The notes below the pieces were generated by a model that saw only the letters and a program-made list of their open reading frames with translations, did not search any database and was not told where the DNA came from. Below are positions 8,409-16,135 of a DNA stretch of 64,000 nt, piece after piece. The translations under genes and the position numbers were made by a program. Position 1 is the first letter of the stretch, and each line of letters starts with the position of its first letter. Source of the DNA: Clostridia bacterium (GTDB taxonomy: Bacteria; Bacillota; Clostridia; UMGS1883); contig JAFVPB010000002.1 in assembly GCA_017505525.1 (NCBI GenBank), forward strand, positions 99,508-163,507, written 5' to 3'.

Positions 8409-9515
8409 TTAGTTTGTGATAACCTTTTCTGTTTCTTTGTCGAAGAGATGAATCTTTTCAGGATCAAGGCAGATATCAATTATCTGGTTGATCTGAGATG
8501 TGCTGTCGGGACGAACTCTTGCTGTGAAGTTGATACCATCAACAAGAAGGTAGAGATATGTTTCAGCACCCATAAGTTCTGTAACTTCAACGTCTGCCTT
8601 TAACGCTGTTTCGCTGTATTTAGCAACAGTATCAGCATCGTCATACATATCTTCAGGACGGATACCCATAACAACTGTTTTACCAACATAATCTGCAGCT
8701 TTAGCAGCCTTAGCAGCTGTAAGCTTAATCTGGTGTGAGCCAAACTTAACGTATGTAGCATCGTTTTCCTTAACAACAGTTGCATCGATAAAGTTCATCT
8801 GAGGTGAACCGATGAAGCCTGCAACGAACATATTAACAGGTGTGTTGTAAAGAACCTGAGGAGAATCAACCTGCTGAATGATACCATCCTTCATAACAAC
8901 GATTCTTGTACCCATTGTAAGAGCTTCTGTCTGGTCATGAGTAACGTAGATGAATGTTGTCTGAAGTCTCTGATGAAGCTTGGAAATTTCTGTTCTCATC
9001 TGAACACGAAGCTTAGCATCAAGGTTTGAAAGAGGCTCGTCCATAAGGAATACCTTAGGCTCACGAACGATTGCACGACCAAGAGCAACACGCTGACGCT
9101 GACCGCCTGATAAAGCCTTGGGCTTTCTTTCAAGAAGATGCTCGATATCGAGGATGCGAGCTGCTTCCTGAACTCTTCTCTTGATTTCATCCTTAGGAGT
9201 CTTTCTAAGCTTAAGACCAAAAGCCATATTTTCAAATACTGTCATATGAGGATAGAGAGCGTAGTTCTGGAAAACCATTGCTATATCTCTGTCCTTGGGA
9301 GCAACATCGTTAACGAGCTTATCTCCGATGAAGAGTTCACCTTCGCTGATTTCTTCAAGACCGGCAATCATTCTGAGAGTTGTTGACTTACCGCAACCTG
9401 AAGGTCCTACAAGAATAACAAATTCTTTATCTGCTATATCAAGTGTGAAATCAGAAACAGCTGTTACGCCGCCTGCGTATCTTTTATAGATACCTTTTAA
9501 CTGTAAACTTGCCAT
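8409..9515 (-). CDS. ugpC: Carbohydrate ABC transporter ATP-binding protein (UgpC/MsmX type)
   Basis: This is the ATPase that energises CUT1-family sugar importers. The 368-residue product has Walker A GPSGCGKST (residues 37-45), the Q-loop VFQNYALYP, the signature LSGGQ (135-139), Walker B VFLMDE (155-160) and the H-loop THDQ. A C-terminal TOBE/OB regulatory domain (about 235-368) follows. No permease or solute-binding gene is nearby, and it has its own promoter and terminator. That matches MsmX-like ATPases shared by several dispersed sugar transporters. The substrate cannot be told from sequence, and the name UgpC is a family label, not evidence for glycerol-3-phosphate transport. Confidence 0.93.
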   Translation of the reverse strand: MASLQLKGIYKRYAGGVTAVSDFTLDIADKEFVILVGPSGCGKSTTLRMIAGLEEISEGELFIGDKLVNDVAPKDRDIAMVFQNYALYPHMTVFENMAFGLKLRKTPKDEIKRRVQEAARILDIEHLLERKPKALSGGQRQRVALGRAIVREPKVFLMDEPLSNLDAKLRVQMRTEISKLHQRLQTTFIYVTHDQTEALTMGTRIVVMKDGIIQQVDSPQVLYNTPVNMFVAGFIGSPQMNFIDATVVKENDATYVKFGSHQIKLTAAKAAKAADYVGKTVVMGIRPEDMYDDADTVAKYSETALKADVEVTELMGAETYLYLLVDGINFTARVRPDSTSQINQIIDICLDPEKIHLFDKETEKVITN

Positions 9516-9569
9516 ATTATTGTTACCTCCTAAATTTGTACATAACTATACACTATTTACATTAGTACT

Positions 9570-9597
9570 ATTGTAGCACACCTTTCCCAAATTGCAA
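9570..9597 (-). promoter_or_regulatory. Promoter of ugpC-type ATPase gene
   Basis: On the minus strand TTGCAA (complement of 9592-9597) and TACAAT (complement of 9570-9575) are 16 bases apart. About 50 bases of leader and an AGGAGG site precede the start at 9515. Confidence 0.55.
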
Positions 9598-9650
9598 ATG
9601 CACTTATTATACAAAATTAGTCATTTTATTTTGTGAGATTGCACTAAACT

Positions 9651-10340
9651 TTATAGTTTTTGAATTATTTCTTCCTCATCAAGGAGCTTATATGCGCCTT
9701 TTTCAAGCGTTTCATCCAGGAAAAGACCTCCATAAGAAAGACGCTTGAGATACACTACGTTGTTATCAACCGCGTGTGCCATACGTTTAATCTGGTGGAA
9801 TTTTCCTTCTGTAATTGTAAGGTTTATTTCGTTTTTTGTAATTCTTTCAACTATGCTTTTCTTTGTGATGATATCCCCGATATCAACTCCATCTTCAAGT
9901 TTTTTTATATCTTCATCGCTGATATCATTTTCAAGTCTTACAAAATATGTTTTTCCAACCTTTTTATTAGGCGAAAGAATATTGTGTGCCAGCTCGCCGT
10001 TATTTGTGAGAAGCAAAAACCCCTCTGTATCTATATCAAGCCTGCCGACGGGAAATAAATCGTATCTTTTGAATTTAGGGTCGATTAAATCCATAACCGT
10101 AGACTTGTTTTTATCTTCTGTAGCACTAACGAATCCTGCCGGTTTATTAAGCATTATATAAATGTATTTTACAAACTTAATTTTTTCATTATTAAGCGTG
10201 ATACTACTTTCTTCATTTACCTGAAAAGAAATATCACGAACTGTTTTTTTCTCTACTGCCACTAAGCCCTTTTTAATTTTCTCCCTCGCTTCTTTCCTTG
10301 TAAGCGAGGCGCCGTCTGCTATAAATTTATCAAGTCTCAA
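9651..10340 (-). CDS. rRNA pseudouridine synthase, RsuA/RluB family
   Basis: The enzyme isomerises a specific uridine in rRNA to pseudouridine. The 229-residue product has an N-terminal S4 RNA-binding domain (MRLDKFIADG onward, about residues 1-55) and the synthase domain with the catalytic Asp in PVGRLDIDTEG (Asp102). The length is that of RsuA (16S U516), whereas RluB is usually a little longer, but the target cannot be assigned with certainty. The preferred start is a TTG at 10340, which restores the standard MRLDKF beginning. A GTG at 10349 is possible. The start lies just after the stop of the DUF4830 gene, so the two are probably coupled. Confidence 0.88.
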   Translation of the reverse strand: MRLDKFIADGASLTRKEAREKIKKGLVAVEKKTVRDISFQVNEESSITLNNEKIKFVKYIYIMLNKPAGFVSATEDKNKSTVMDLIDPKFKRYDLFPVGRLDIDTEGFLLLTNNGELAHNILSPNKKVGKTYFVRLENDISDEDIKKLEDGVDIGDIITKKSIVERITKNEINLTITEGKFHQIKRMAHAVDNNVVYLKRLSYGGLFLDETLEKGAYKLLDEEEIIQKL

Positions 10341-10345
10341 ATTAA

Positions 10346-10723
10346 TCACTTCTTTATAGGAATCATAATTGAATCTATGGTAATTCCGCAAATATCCCCA
10401 CCGATTATTTCGCCGTTATGCACAAGTATATTAGCACGCGCATTAACCGAGGGAATAAAATAGGTGTATCTTATACATCTTTCTCCTTTATAGAAAGAAA
10501 GGTCGTACCCCTCTTTTTTCAGCATTTCGTTATATCTTACATAAACTGCTCCAAACTCTTCGGGGATTGTGATATATTCTATTTCGCACGGCTCGTGCTC
10601 TACATCAGCATACCCCATTTTAATAACTGCATCAAAATAAGATGGAACGTTTTTCACATTTGAAAAGCACATCATACTTACAGTGCACATTATAAGAACA
10701 CTAAGAAAAAGCACTCTTTTCAT
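10346..10723 (-). CDS. DUF4830-like secreted protein
   Basis: The 125-residue product starts with a signal-peptide-like hydrophobic segment (MKRVLFLSVLIMCTVSMM, about residues 1-20). The mature part contains EYITIPEEFGAVYVRYNEML, then GYDLSFYKGERCIRYTYFIP and HNGEIIGGDICG, an order I associate with the DUF4830 family of Firmicutes. No catalytic residues are recognisable. There is no full lipobox, although Cys12 and Cys19 are present. It sits directly upstream of the pseudouridine synthase gene, an association with no obvious functional logic. Function unknown. Confidence 0.7.
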   Translation of the reverse strand: MKRVLFLSVLIMCTVSMMCFSNVKNVPSYFDAVIKMGYADVEHEPCEIEYITIPEEFGAVYVRYNEMLKKEGYDLSFYKGERCIRYTYFIPSVNARANILVHNGEIIGGDICGITIDSIMIPIKK

Positions 10724-10783
10724 ATTACATCACCTCTTTAAAGTATATTCGTATGAAAAGAGAATTTAACTTAGTTTTTAAAC

Positions 10784-10818
10784 AAAGGGCGTAAAAAACT
10801 TTGTTTTTTACGCCCTTT
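10784..10818 (-). terminator. Terminator of rpsF-ssb-rpsR
   Basis: A perfect 16-bp stem (10784-10799 and 10803-10818), three-base loop, lies just after the rpsR stop. The A6/T6 tracts sit next to the loop, as in the other members of the recurrent hairpin family. Confidence 0.85.
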
Positions 10819-10822
10819 AACC

Positions 10823-11074
10823 TTACTCTGCTGAGAAAGGAAGTATTGCAATGTGACGAGCACGCTTGATAGCGATTGTCAACTGACGCTGATGCTTTGC
10901 GCAAGTACCTGTGATTCTTCTGGGAAGAATCTTAGCACGCTCAGAAACATAACGACGAAGCTTTGCAACATCCTTATAATCAATATCTGTAACCTTATCT
11001 GCACAGAACTGGCAAACCTTTTTCTTTGCCTTACGAGCTCTGTAAGGTCTATCAGCTTTTTCCTTTTCCATCAT
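10823..11074 (-). CDS. rpsR: 30S ribosomal protein S18
   Basis: S18 forms a heterodimer with S6 on the platform of the 30S subunit. The 83-residue product has the conserved core [25 protein letters not shown] CxxC pair (VCQFC) near the N-terminus is typical of the zinc-retaining (C+) form. An AGGAGG lies 8 bases before the first of two adjacent ATG codons. It is the last gene of the classic rpsF-ssb-rpsR operon. Confidence 0.97.
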   Translation of the reverse strand: MMEKEKADRPYRARKAKKKVCQFCADKVTDIDYKDVAKLRRYVSERAKILPRRITGTCAKHQRQLTIAIKRARHIAILPFSAE

Positions 11075-11089
11075 GGCTATAACCTCCTA

Positions 11090-11515
11090 TCAAAATGGTA
11101 AATCATCGTCGGTTCCCATAGGAGAAATCGGGTCAGGAAGCTCACCGAAATCGGGAGCAAAGCTTTCTCCCTGAGGAGCAAAGCTCTGTGAATCCTTTTT
11201 ACTTTCAACAAAGTATGCCTGATTTACAAGCACCTCTGTTACATAGCGCTTTTTACCCTCATTATCATCCCAGGAACGAGACTGTATGCTGCCTTCTACG
11301 GCAACAAGGTTTCCTTTTGCAAAATACTTTGAAATGAATTCTGCAGTTTGTCTCCACGCAACGCAGTTAATGAAATCTGCCTTTCTTTCTTCGCCCTGAC
11401 GGACAAAGTTGCGGTCAACCGCTAAAGTGAAAGAGCAGGTGCTCACTCCCTGAGGAGTGCTGCGAAGCTCGGGGTCGCGGGTAAATCTACCCATAAGAAT
11501 AGCTTTGTTAAGCAT
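11090..11515 (-). CDS. ssb: Single-stranded DNA-binding protein
   Basis: SSB coats single-stranded DNA during replication, repair and recombination. The 141-residue product has the OB fold at about residues 1-105 (MLNKAILMGRFTRDPELR, then FINCVAWRQTAEF). A short flexible linker follows, then the acidic protein-interaction tip DDDLPF. It lies between rpsF and rpsR with short gaps, the standard arrangement. Confidence 0.97.
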   Translation of the reverse strand: MLNKAILMGRFTRDPELRSTPQGVSTCSFTLAVDRNFVRQGEERKADFINCVAWRQTAEFISKYFAKGNLVAVEGSIQSRSWDDNEGKKRYVTEVLVNQAYFVESKKDSQSFAPQGESFAPDFGELPDPISPMGTDDDLPF

Positions 11516-11529
11516 TTTCGCTACCTCCC

Positions 11530-11826
11530 TTATGCTTCTTTGCGAATTGTGATAGTACGCATTACGCCATCAGTGATACCGTAAATTCTGTCGAGTTCCT
11601 TGGGGAATTCCGGATTTGAGGCAAAGTTTACAAGAACGTAGTAACCTTCTGTTTTGAAATCGATAGGGTAAGCAAGCTTCCTCTTTCCCCATACGTCTAC
11701 GCTTTCAACTGTTCCGTTTTCAGCAATAAGAGCCTTGAACTTCTCTGTAAGAGCTTCAATCTTCTCATCTTCAAGCGCAGCATCAAGAACAAAAATGGTT
11801 TCATACTTGTTAATAATCTCAGCCAT
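11530..11826 (-). CDS. rpsF: 30S ribosomal protein S6
   Basis: S6 binds the central domain of 16S rRNA together with S18. The 98-residue product contains YETIFVLDAAL, the WGKRKLAYPI strand and the C-terminal ITDGVMRTITIRKEA. It is the first gene of its operon, with an AGGAGGTG ribosome site and a structured leader upstream. Confidence 0.96.
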   Translation of the reverse strand: MAEIINKYETIFVLDAALEDEKIEALTEKFKALIAENGTVESVDVWGKRKLAYPIDFKTEGYYVLVNFASNPEFPKELDRIYGITDGVMRTITIRKEA

Positions 11827-11894
11827 TTTTTACACCTCCTTCTGGTCTTTGGCCCCCGAAATCGGGAGCAAGGATTTGCATTCCATACGAATGC
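11827..11894 (-). promoter_or_regulatory. Structured rpsF leader, candidate S6:S18 autoregulatory site
   Basis: The roughly 68-nt leader between the predicted start of transcription and rpsF folds into two hairpins, GCATTC/GAATGC (878-883 and 889-894 of kb 11) and CCCGA/TCGGG (855-859 and 862-866). An S6:S18-binding leader is known upstream of rpsF in many bacteria. I could not match the detailed consensus, so the assignment is tentative. Confidence 0.4.
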
Positions 11895-11900
11895 CTATTT

Positions 11901-11929
11901 ATTATACACGCAAAATTCTGTAAAGTCAA
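11901..11929 (-). promoter_or_regulatory. rpsF operon promoter
   Basis: The minus strand has TTGACT (complement of 11924-11929) and a perfect TATAAT (complement of 11901-11906) separated by 17 bases. The -35 overlaps the stop codon of the upstream WG-repeat gene. Confidence 0.75.
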
Positions 11930-13011
11930 GGATTTATTTCAAACACCATACAGCCTCTTTCGGAATTTTCCATTTTTTCGGGGCCTATATAGTTATATTT
12001 TATCCCAAGTTCTTCCATTCCCTGTCGCCACAAAACGGGGATGTAAACAACATTTCTGAAGTGAATTAAAGGATACGCTGTATCGCCGTATTCGTAAATT
12101 TTTCCATTAATTGTAAGCCTTCCCTTATAAAATGTTGCTTTTTCATAAACTCCCTCTTGCATACCGTTTTCGCCCACGATATCTTCTGCCATTTTTCCTC
12201 CGCTTGAAAGCACTACTCCATTTTCGGGCGTCCAGTCGCAGTTTATTCCAAGCATTCTGCATCCGTAGTATGTAAGCGGAATATAGCTGTAACCAAGAAA
12301 GTTTATAAAGGGATACTCTATATCGGAATTTTTATATCTTCTTGTGTTAAGCTCTACAAGGTTTTCACTTAAAAGCACCTCGAGGGGCTCCTGCCACAAA
12401 TATTCATAATCGCTCCCCGTAGCATAGCCAAATTTCAAGGGCTGTGTTATATTTCCCTCTTTATCAATTCTTCCATACTTTGTTGCCGTATTATAATTGT
12501 ATAAATTTTCCGTAATACCAACCTTTGCACTTCCGTTTTCAAAGGGCTCGGCATAGTCATATATAAAATCAATCACTTCATTTCCGTTTATGTCAATATA
12601 TCCGCATTTTGCGGTACCGTTCTCGTTTTGTTTTGCAACACACGCAATTCCATCCTCAAAACCTATGTCACCTGAATGGCTAAAATTTCTGTAAATTGGC
12701 TCAATCACAATGCTCCAGTCTTCTCCGAAAAAGCCAAGATTTCCATTTAAAACAAATGCACTTCTTCCCTCTTTTTGCGGATAAATCACATCGTATATTT
12801 GCGGAATAATGATATTTCCATCTTTATCTGTTACACCGTAGTTATAAATTGAGTATATAGGTCCGCCATATTCATGTGGTACTACCACTCTCTTTCTTTG
12901 AGCAACAATTTTATATTCTCCCATATCGCGCACAAATGCTTCTTCCTCTGCAAAAATCGGCACTATGGGAAGCGATAAAAGTACGAGCACTAATGCAATT
13001 ATCTTTTTCAT
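11926..13011 (-). CDS. Secreted WG-repeat protein with C-terminal stalk-like domain
   Basis: The 361-residue product begins with a clear signal peptide (about residues 1-22, ending near PIFAEEEA). Residues 50-200 contain three to four WG/KWG-type beta repeats, for example KCGYIDINGNEVIDFIYDYA and YGRIDKEGNI. The C-terminal 150 residues (YPFINFLGYSYIPLTYYGCRMLG, then YPLIHFRNVVYIPV) resemble the copper-amine-oxidase-N-like stalk domain found in many Clostridia surface proteins. A role at the cell surface is likely, and no enzymatic function is visible. The start at 13011 follows AAAGGAGG. It is transcribed divergently from the SRP RNA. Confidence 0.75.
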   Translation of the reverse strand: MKKIIALVLVLLSLPIVPIFAEEEAFVRDMGEYKIVAQRKRVVVPHEYGGPIYSIYNYGVTDKDGNIIIPQIYDVIYPQKEGRSAFVLNGNLGFFGEDWSIVIEPIYRNFSHSGDIGFEDGIACVAKQNENGTAKCGYIDINGNEVIDFIYDYAEPFENGSAKVGITENLYNYNTATKYGRIDKEGNITQPLKFGYATGSDYEYLWQEPLEVLLSENLVELNTRRYKNSDIEYPFINFLGYSYIPLTYYGCRMLGINCDWTPENGVVLSSGGKMAEDIVGENGMQEGVYEKATFYKGRLTINGKIYEYGDTAYPLIHFRNVVYIPVLWRQGMEELGIKYNYIGPEKMENSERGCMVFEINP

Positions 13012-13090
13012 TATTCTTTCCTCCTTTAATCTCATAATAAATTATTCAATTTATTTTGTCAATGAAACAAAAGTTATTTAATAAAAGGTA

Positions 13091-13119
13091 TTGATAAAAT
13101 ATTTTAAACGTGGTATACT
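13091..13119 (+). promoter_or_regulatory. SRP RNA promoter
   Basis: TTGATA at 13091-13096 and TATACT at 13114-13119 are separated by exactly 17 bases. Transcription would begin near 13126, where the SRP RNA 5' strand begins. Confidence 0.85.
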
Positions 13120-13125
13120 TATTGT

Positions 13126-13395
13126 GCTGTACCAACCGGGGAGTTAGCGGTGCCCTTTTTCCACAATCCGCTATAGTGGAGGCCAATTCCCCGATTGAGG
13201 CGTTTTTTCTTCATTTTGGCAGCACGTAAGTGGTGTTGACGTTTGGGTCCTGCGCAATAGCGGCCCGTGAACCTCGTCAGGCGGGGAACCGAGCAGCGAT
13301 AAGCGGTTTTCGTTATGTGCCGCGGGGGTGCCTGAACCGAGCTAACTGCATGTGAGCCTTGTGAAGAATTGCGTCGATATCGGGGTGTGCAGCTT
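13126..13395 (+). ncRNA. ffs: Signal recognition particle RNA, large (Alu-containing) type
   Basis: This RNA forms the core of the signal recognition particle with Ffh. The roughly 270-nt size and the 5' Alu domain segment GTTAGCGGTGCCC with AATCCGCTATAGTGG match the scRNA of Bacillus and other spore formers. The conserved domain IV appears as CGTCAGGC, a GGGGA loop, then CCGAGCAGCG (about 13275-13304). The 5' GCTGTACC can pair with GGTGTGCAGC at the 3' end, which sets the approximate boundaries. The gene sits directly upstream of dnaX, as in Bacillus (scr-dnaX-yaaK-recR). Confidence 0.92.
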
Positions 13396-13408
13396 TAAGC
13401 AAGTTTAA

Positions 13409-13468
13409 GGCATATCGAGTTTGACTCTCGTATGCTTCAAAAGGCATACTTTTTGTGCCTTATTTTTT
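13409..13468 (+). terminator. Hairpins after SRP RNA, possible terminator or attenuator before dnaX
   Basis: A GCATA-CGAG/CTCG-TATGC stem (about 13411-13436) is followed by a weaker AAGGCA/TGCCTT stem (13441-13446 and 13456-13461) and a T-run. It may release the SRP RNA while allowing some readthrough into dnaX, which has no other clear promoter. Confidence 0.45.
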
Positions 13469-13488
13469 TACAGTTGTAGGAGATTTTT

Positions 13489-15072
13489 ATGGAATATCAG
13501 GCTCTTTACAGAAAATGGCGCCCTAAAACATTTGATGATGTTGTTGGGCAGCAGCACGTTACAGATACGATTAAAAACGAAATAAAGAATAATATCTGCG
13601 GCCATGCCTTTCTGTTTTGCGGCAGCCGCGGCACGGGAAAAACTTCCACTGCGCGAATACTCAGCCGCGCCGTAAACTGTGAAAATCCGACAGACGGAAA
13701 TCCGTGCAATAAATGCGCTACCTGCATGGGCATTGAAAATGGTAGTATAATGGATATTATTGAAATCGATGCTGCAAGTAACAGTGGCGTGGATAATATC
13801 CGTTCTCTTCGCGACGAGGCAAACTATGGTGCAGCTTCGGCAAAATACAAGGTTTATATTATCGACGAAGTTCACGCCCTCAGTTCAGGTGCATTTAATG
13901 CCCTTTTAAAGCTTCTGGAGGAGCCTCCTGCACATGTTAAGTTTGTGCTTGCCACCACAGAGGCTAACAAGGTGCTTGAAACTATTTCATCACGTTGTCA
14001 ACGTTTCGATTTCAAGAGAATAACCACTGAAGATATATATGCAAGGCTCGATTATATATGCAATGCCGAGGGGATAATGGCAGAAGAGGAAGCGCTTCGA
14101 ATGATTGCTTCTGCAGGTGATGGTTCACTTCGTGATGCGCTTAGTTATCTTGAGCCGTGCATTGCTTCGGGAAGTGAAATTGATACTGAATTTGTAAGAG
14201 AATTTTTAGGAAAAGCCGATACTTCCAATGCAATAGAGCTTTGCCGCGCGATTGCAGCATATGATAGCCAGGGAGTGCTCGATGCTATCGAAAACGTTTG
14301 CTCGCGAGGGAAAAATCTTCTTCCTTTTATTGAAACAGTACTTAAAGTTTTACGCGATATGCTTATTATAAGTGTTACGGGAAAATGCAGAAGCGATTTC
14401 ACAGAGGATTACCAAAAAATTGAAGAGATATCATCGGCATTTTCTTCCGAAAAGCTGATTTATGCAATCAAAACTCTTTCAGATGCTTCATCCACCGCAA
14501 AATATATGACAAATCCACGTATCATATATGAAACGGCACTCGTTAAGCTTTGCCTTAAGAATAATGACGGTTCGGTTGATTCGCTTCTTTTAAGAATTGG
14601 AGAACTTGAGCATAAGCTTGAAAGCGGAAGTTTTACTCCCGCTAAAAAAGAGGTAAAAAAAGAGGAAGTAAAAAAGGAAAAATCCGCTGAAAAAACAGAA
14701 GAAAAAGCGGAAGTTAAAAAAGAAAAAGTTGTCGACAGTGAATTTTTGGAAAAAATAAAATCTATCTGGCCCGAAGTAAGAAACGATTTATCGGGAAGTA
14801 TTATGCTTTTTGCAGCCCTTGAAAACGTTACTCTTATGGAAGAGGGCACTAAATTATGCTTAACTTTCCCTGATATGGGTGGCAGAGAAATGCGCGATAT
14901 GGTAAAAGACGGCCTGGACGATATCAAAGAATCGATTAAAAAGCACAGCGGTCTTGATATAGAGGTTGTTACAAGACTTGAAAGCGACTTCGACGGTTCA
15001 CTAAAACAGATAAAAGAAAACGACCCTCTTGAGGATATAATTAACTTACCTATAACTACAATTAAAAATTAA
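13489..15072 (+). CDS. dnaX: DNA polymerase III subunits gamma/tau
   Basis: DnaX is the clamp-loader ATPase and replisome organiser. The 527-residue product has Walker A GSRGTGKT (45-52), four zinc cysteines (Cys64, 73, 76, 79), Walker [10 protein letters not shown] (about 123-131) and the sensor [11 protein letters not shown] Lys/Glu-rich linker (about 383-420) connects to a short C-terminal tau-like domain. The linker is encoded by A-rich tracts including a run of seven A residues at 14655-14661 in frame A-AAA-AAA, a possible site for -1 slippage to a 400-residue gamma-like form. The order SRP RNA-dnaX-ybaB-recR is conserved in Firmicutes. Confidence 0.97.
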   Translation: MEYQALYRKWRPKTFDDVVGQQHVTDTIKNEIKNNICGHAFLFCGSRGTGKTSTARILSRAVNCENPTDGNPCNKCATCMGIENGSIMDIIEIDAASNSGVDNIRSLRDEANYGAASAKYKVYIIDEVHALSSGAFNALLKLLEEPPAHVKFVLATTEANKVLETISSRCQRFDFKRITTEDIYARLDYICNAEGIMAEEEALRMIASAGDGSLRDALSYLEPCIASGSEIDTEFVREFLGKADTSNAIELCRAIAAYDSQGVLDAIENVCSRGKNLLPFIETVLKVLRDMLIISVTGKCRSDFTEDYQKIEEISSAFSSEKLIYAIKTLSDASSTAKYMTNPRIIYETALVKLCLKNNDGSVDSLLLRIGELEHKLESGSFTPAKKEVKKEEVKKEKSAEKTEEKAEVKKEKVVDSEFLEKIKSIWPEVRNDLSGSIMLFAALENVTLMEEGTKLCLTFPDMGGREMRDMVKDGLDDIKESIKKHSGLDIEVVTRLESDFDGSLKQIKENDPLEDIINLPITTIKN

Positions 15073-15091
15073 ACTGAAAGGATGTTTTAAA

Positions 15092-15439
15092 ATGGCTAGA
15101 GGCGGATTTCCGCGCAACATGGGCGGCATGGGAAATATGAACAATATGATTAAACAGGCACAGAAAATGCAGGAGGAAATGCTTAAGGCACAGGAATCAC
15201 TTAGCGAGCAGGTAATTGAAGCAACTGTTGGCGGCGGTGCAGTAAGCGTTAAGGTTAACGGAAAGAAAGAGCTTATTGAGCTTAAAATTTCTCCCGATGC
15301 AGTTGATCCCGATGATGTTGAAATGCTTGAAGATATGGTTATGAGTGCAGTAAACGAAGCTATGAGAAAGGCTGACGAAGCAGCTGCAGGAAGCCTCAGA
15401 AGCATTACAGGCGGAATGAATATTCCAGGATTATTTTAA
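15092..15439 (+). CDS. ybaB: Nucleoid-associated protein YbaB/EbfC family
   Basis: The family forms small DNA-binding dimers encoded between dnaX and recR in most bacteria. The 115-residue product has a Met/Gly-rich N-terminus, the helix [19 protein letters not shown], the core [23 protein letters not shown] and the C-terminal helix [10 protein letters not shown]. An AAAGGATG site precedes the ATG. The physiological role of the family remains poorly defined. Confidence 0.95.
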   Translation: MARGGFPRNMGGMGNMNNMIKQAQKMQEEMLKAQESLSEQVIEATVGGGAVSVKVNGKKELIELKISPDAVDPDDVEMLEDMVMSAVNEAMRKADEAAAGSLRSITGGMNIPGLF

Positions 15440-15454
15440 TCGGAGTTGAATTAA

Positions 15455-16045
15455 ATGTATCCCGCATCTTTAGAGTTACTTATTGAAGAATTTAATAAAA
15501 TGCCGGGCATTGGGCATAAAAGTGCTGTAAGGCTTGCTTTTCACGTGATGAATATGCCAAACGAAAAGGTTGAGAAATTTATTTCTGCAATAAACGGCGC
15601 AAAAACAAAGGTGCATCTTTGTTCCAGTTGTCAGAACTTAACGGATAAACCTTTGTGCGATATTTGTTCATCACAAAAGCGCGATAAAAGTGTTATATGC
15701 GTGATGGAAAGTCCGAAAGATGTTACAGCTCTTGAAAAAACGCGCGAATACAATGGTCTTTACCACGTGCTTCACGGCTCGATTTCTCCAATCGATGGTG
15801 TAGGGCCTGAGGATATTAAAATCAAAGAGCTTATTGCAAGGCTATCGGGCGAGGTAACAGAGGTTATAATGGCAACCAATCCAACGGTTGAGGGCGAGGC
15901 TACTGCCATGTATATTGCCCGTCTTTTAAAGCCTATGGGGATAAAGGTTACCAGAATTGCCCACGGAATCCCCGTTGGCGGAGATATAGAGTATGCCGAC
16001 GAGGTAACGCTGCAAAGAGCTATGGAAGGCCGAAGAGAAATATAA
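15455..16045 (+). CDS. recR: Recombination mediator RecR
   Basis: RecR works with RecO (and RecF) to load RecA on SSB-coated DNA. The 196-residue product has the N-terminal HhH region ([17 protein letters not shown]), the zinc finger with Cys56, Cys59, Cys68 and Cys71, and a Toprim domain (VICVMES, then GEATAMYIA). A C-terminal [15 protein letters not shown] segment follows. It ends the dnaX operon and is followed at once by a terminator. Confidence 0.97.
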   Translation: MYPASLELLIEEFNKMPGIGHKSAVRLAFHVMNMPNEKVEKFISAINGAKTKVHLCSSCQNLTDKPLCDICSSQKRDKSVICVMESPKDVTALEKTREYNGLYHVLHGSISPIDGVGPEDIKIKELIARLSGEVTEVIMATNPTVEGEATAMYIARLLKPMGIKVTRIAHGIPVGGDIEYADEVTLQRAMEGRREI

Positions 16046-16071
16046 ACGGCTCGATAAAATGTTTAGATAAA

Positions 16072-16118
16072 AAAAAGGGGATGTTTAAAAACTTTTTGTT
16101 TTTAAACATCCCCTTTTT
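16072..16118. terminator. Bidirectional terminator between recR and the serine dehydratase gene
   Basis: A perfect 21-bp stem (16072-16092 and 16098-16118) with a TTTTT loop separates convergent genes. It is the clearest member of the recurrent hairpin family, with core GGGGATGTTTAAAAAC and its complement. Confidence 0.92.
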
Positions 16119-16135
16119 ATTTTCCGTTTTTTTAA

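Noticed and set aside
14643..14648. First A-run in the dnaX linker as the slip site
   Set aside because: It has six A residues after a T, a weaker slippery sequence than the seven-A run at 14655.
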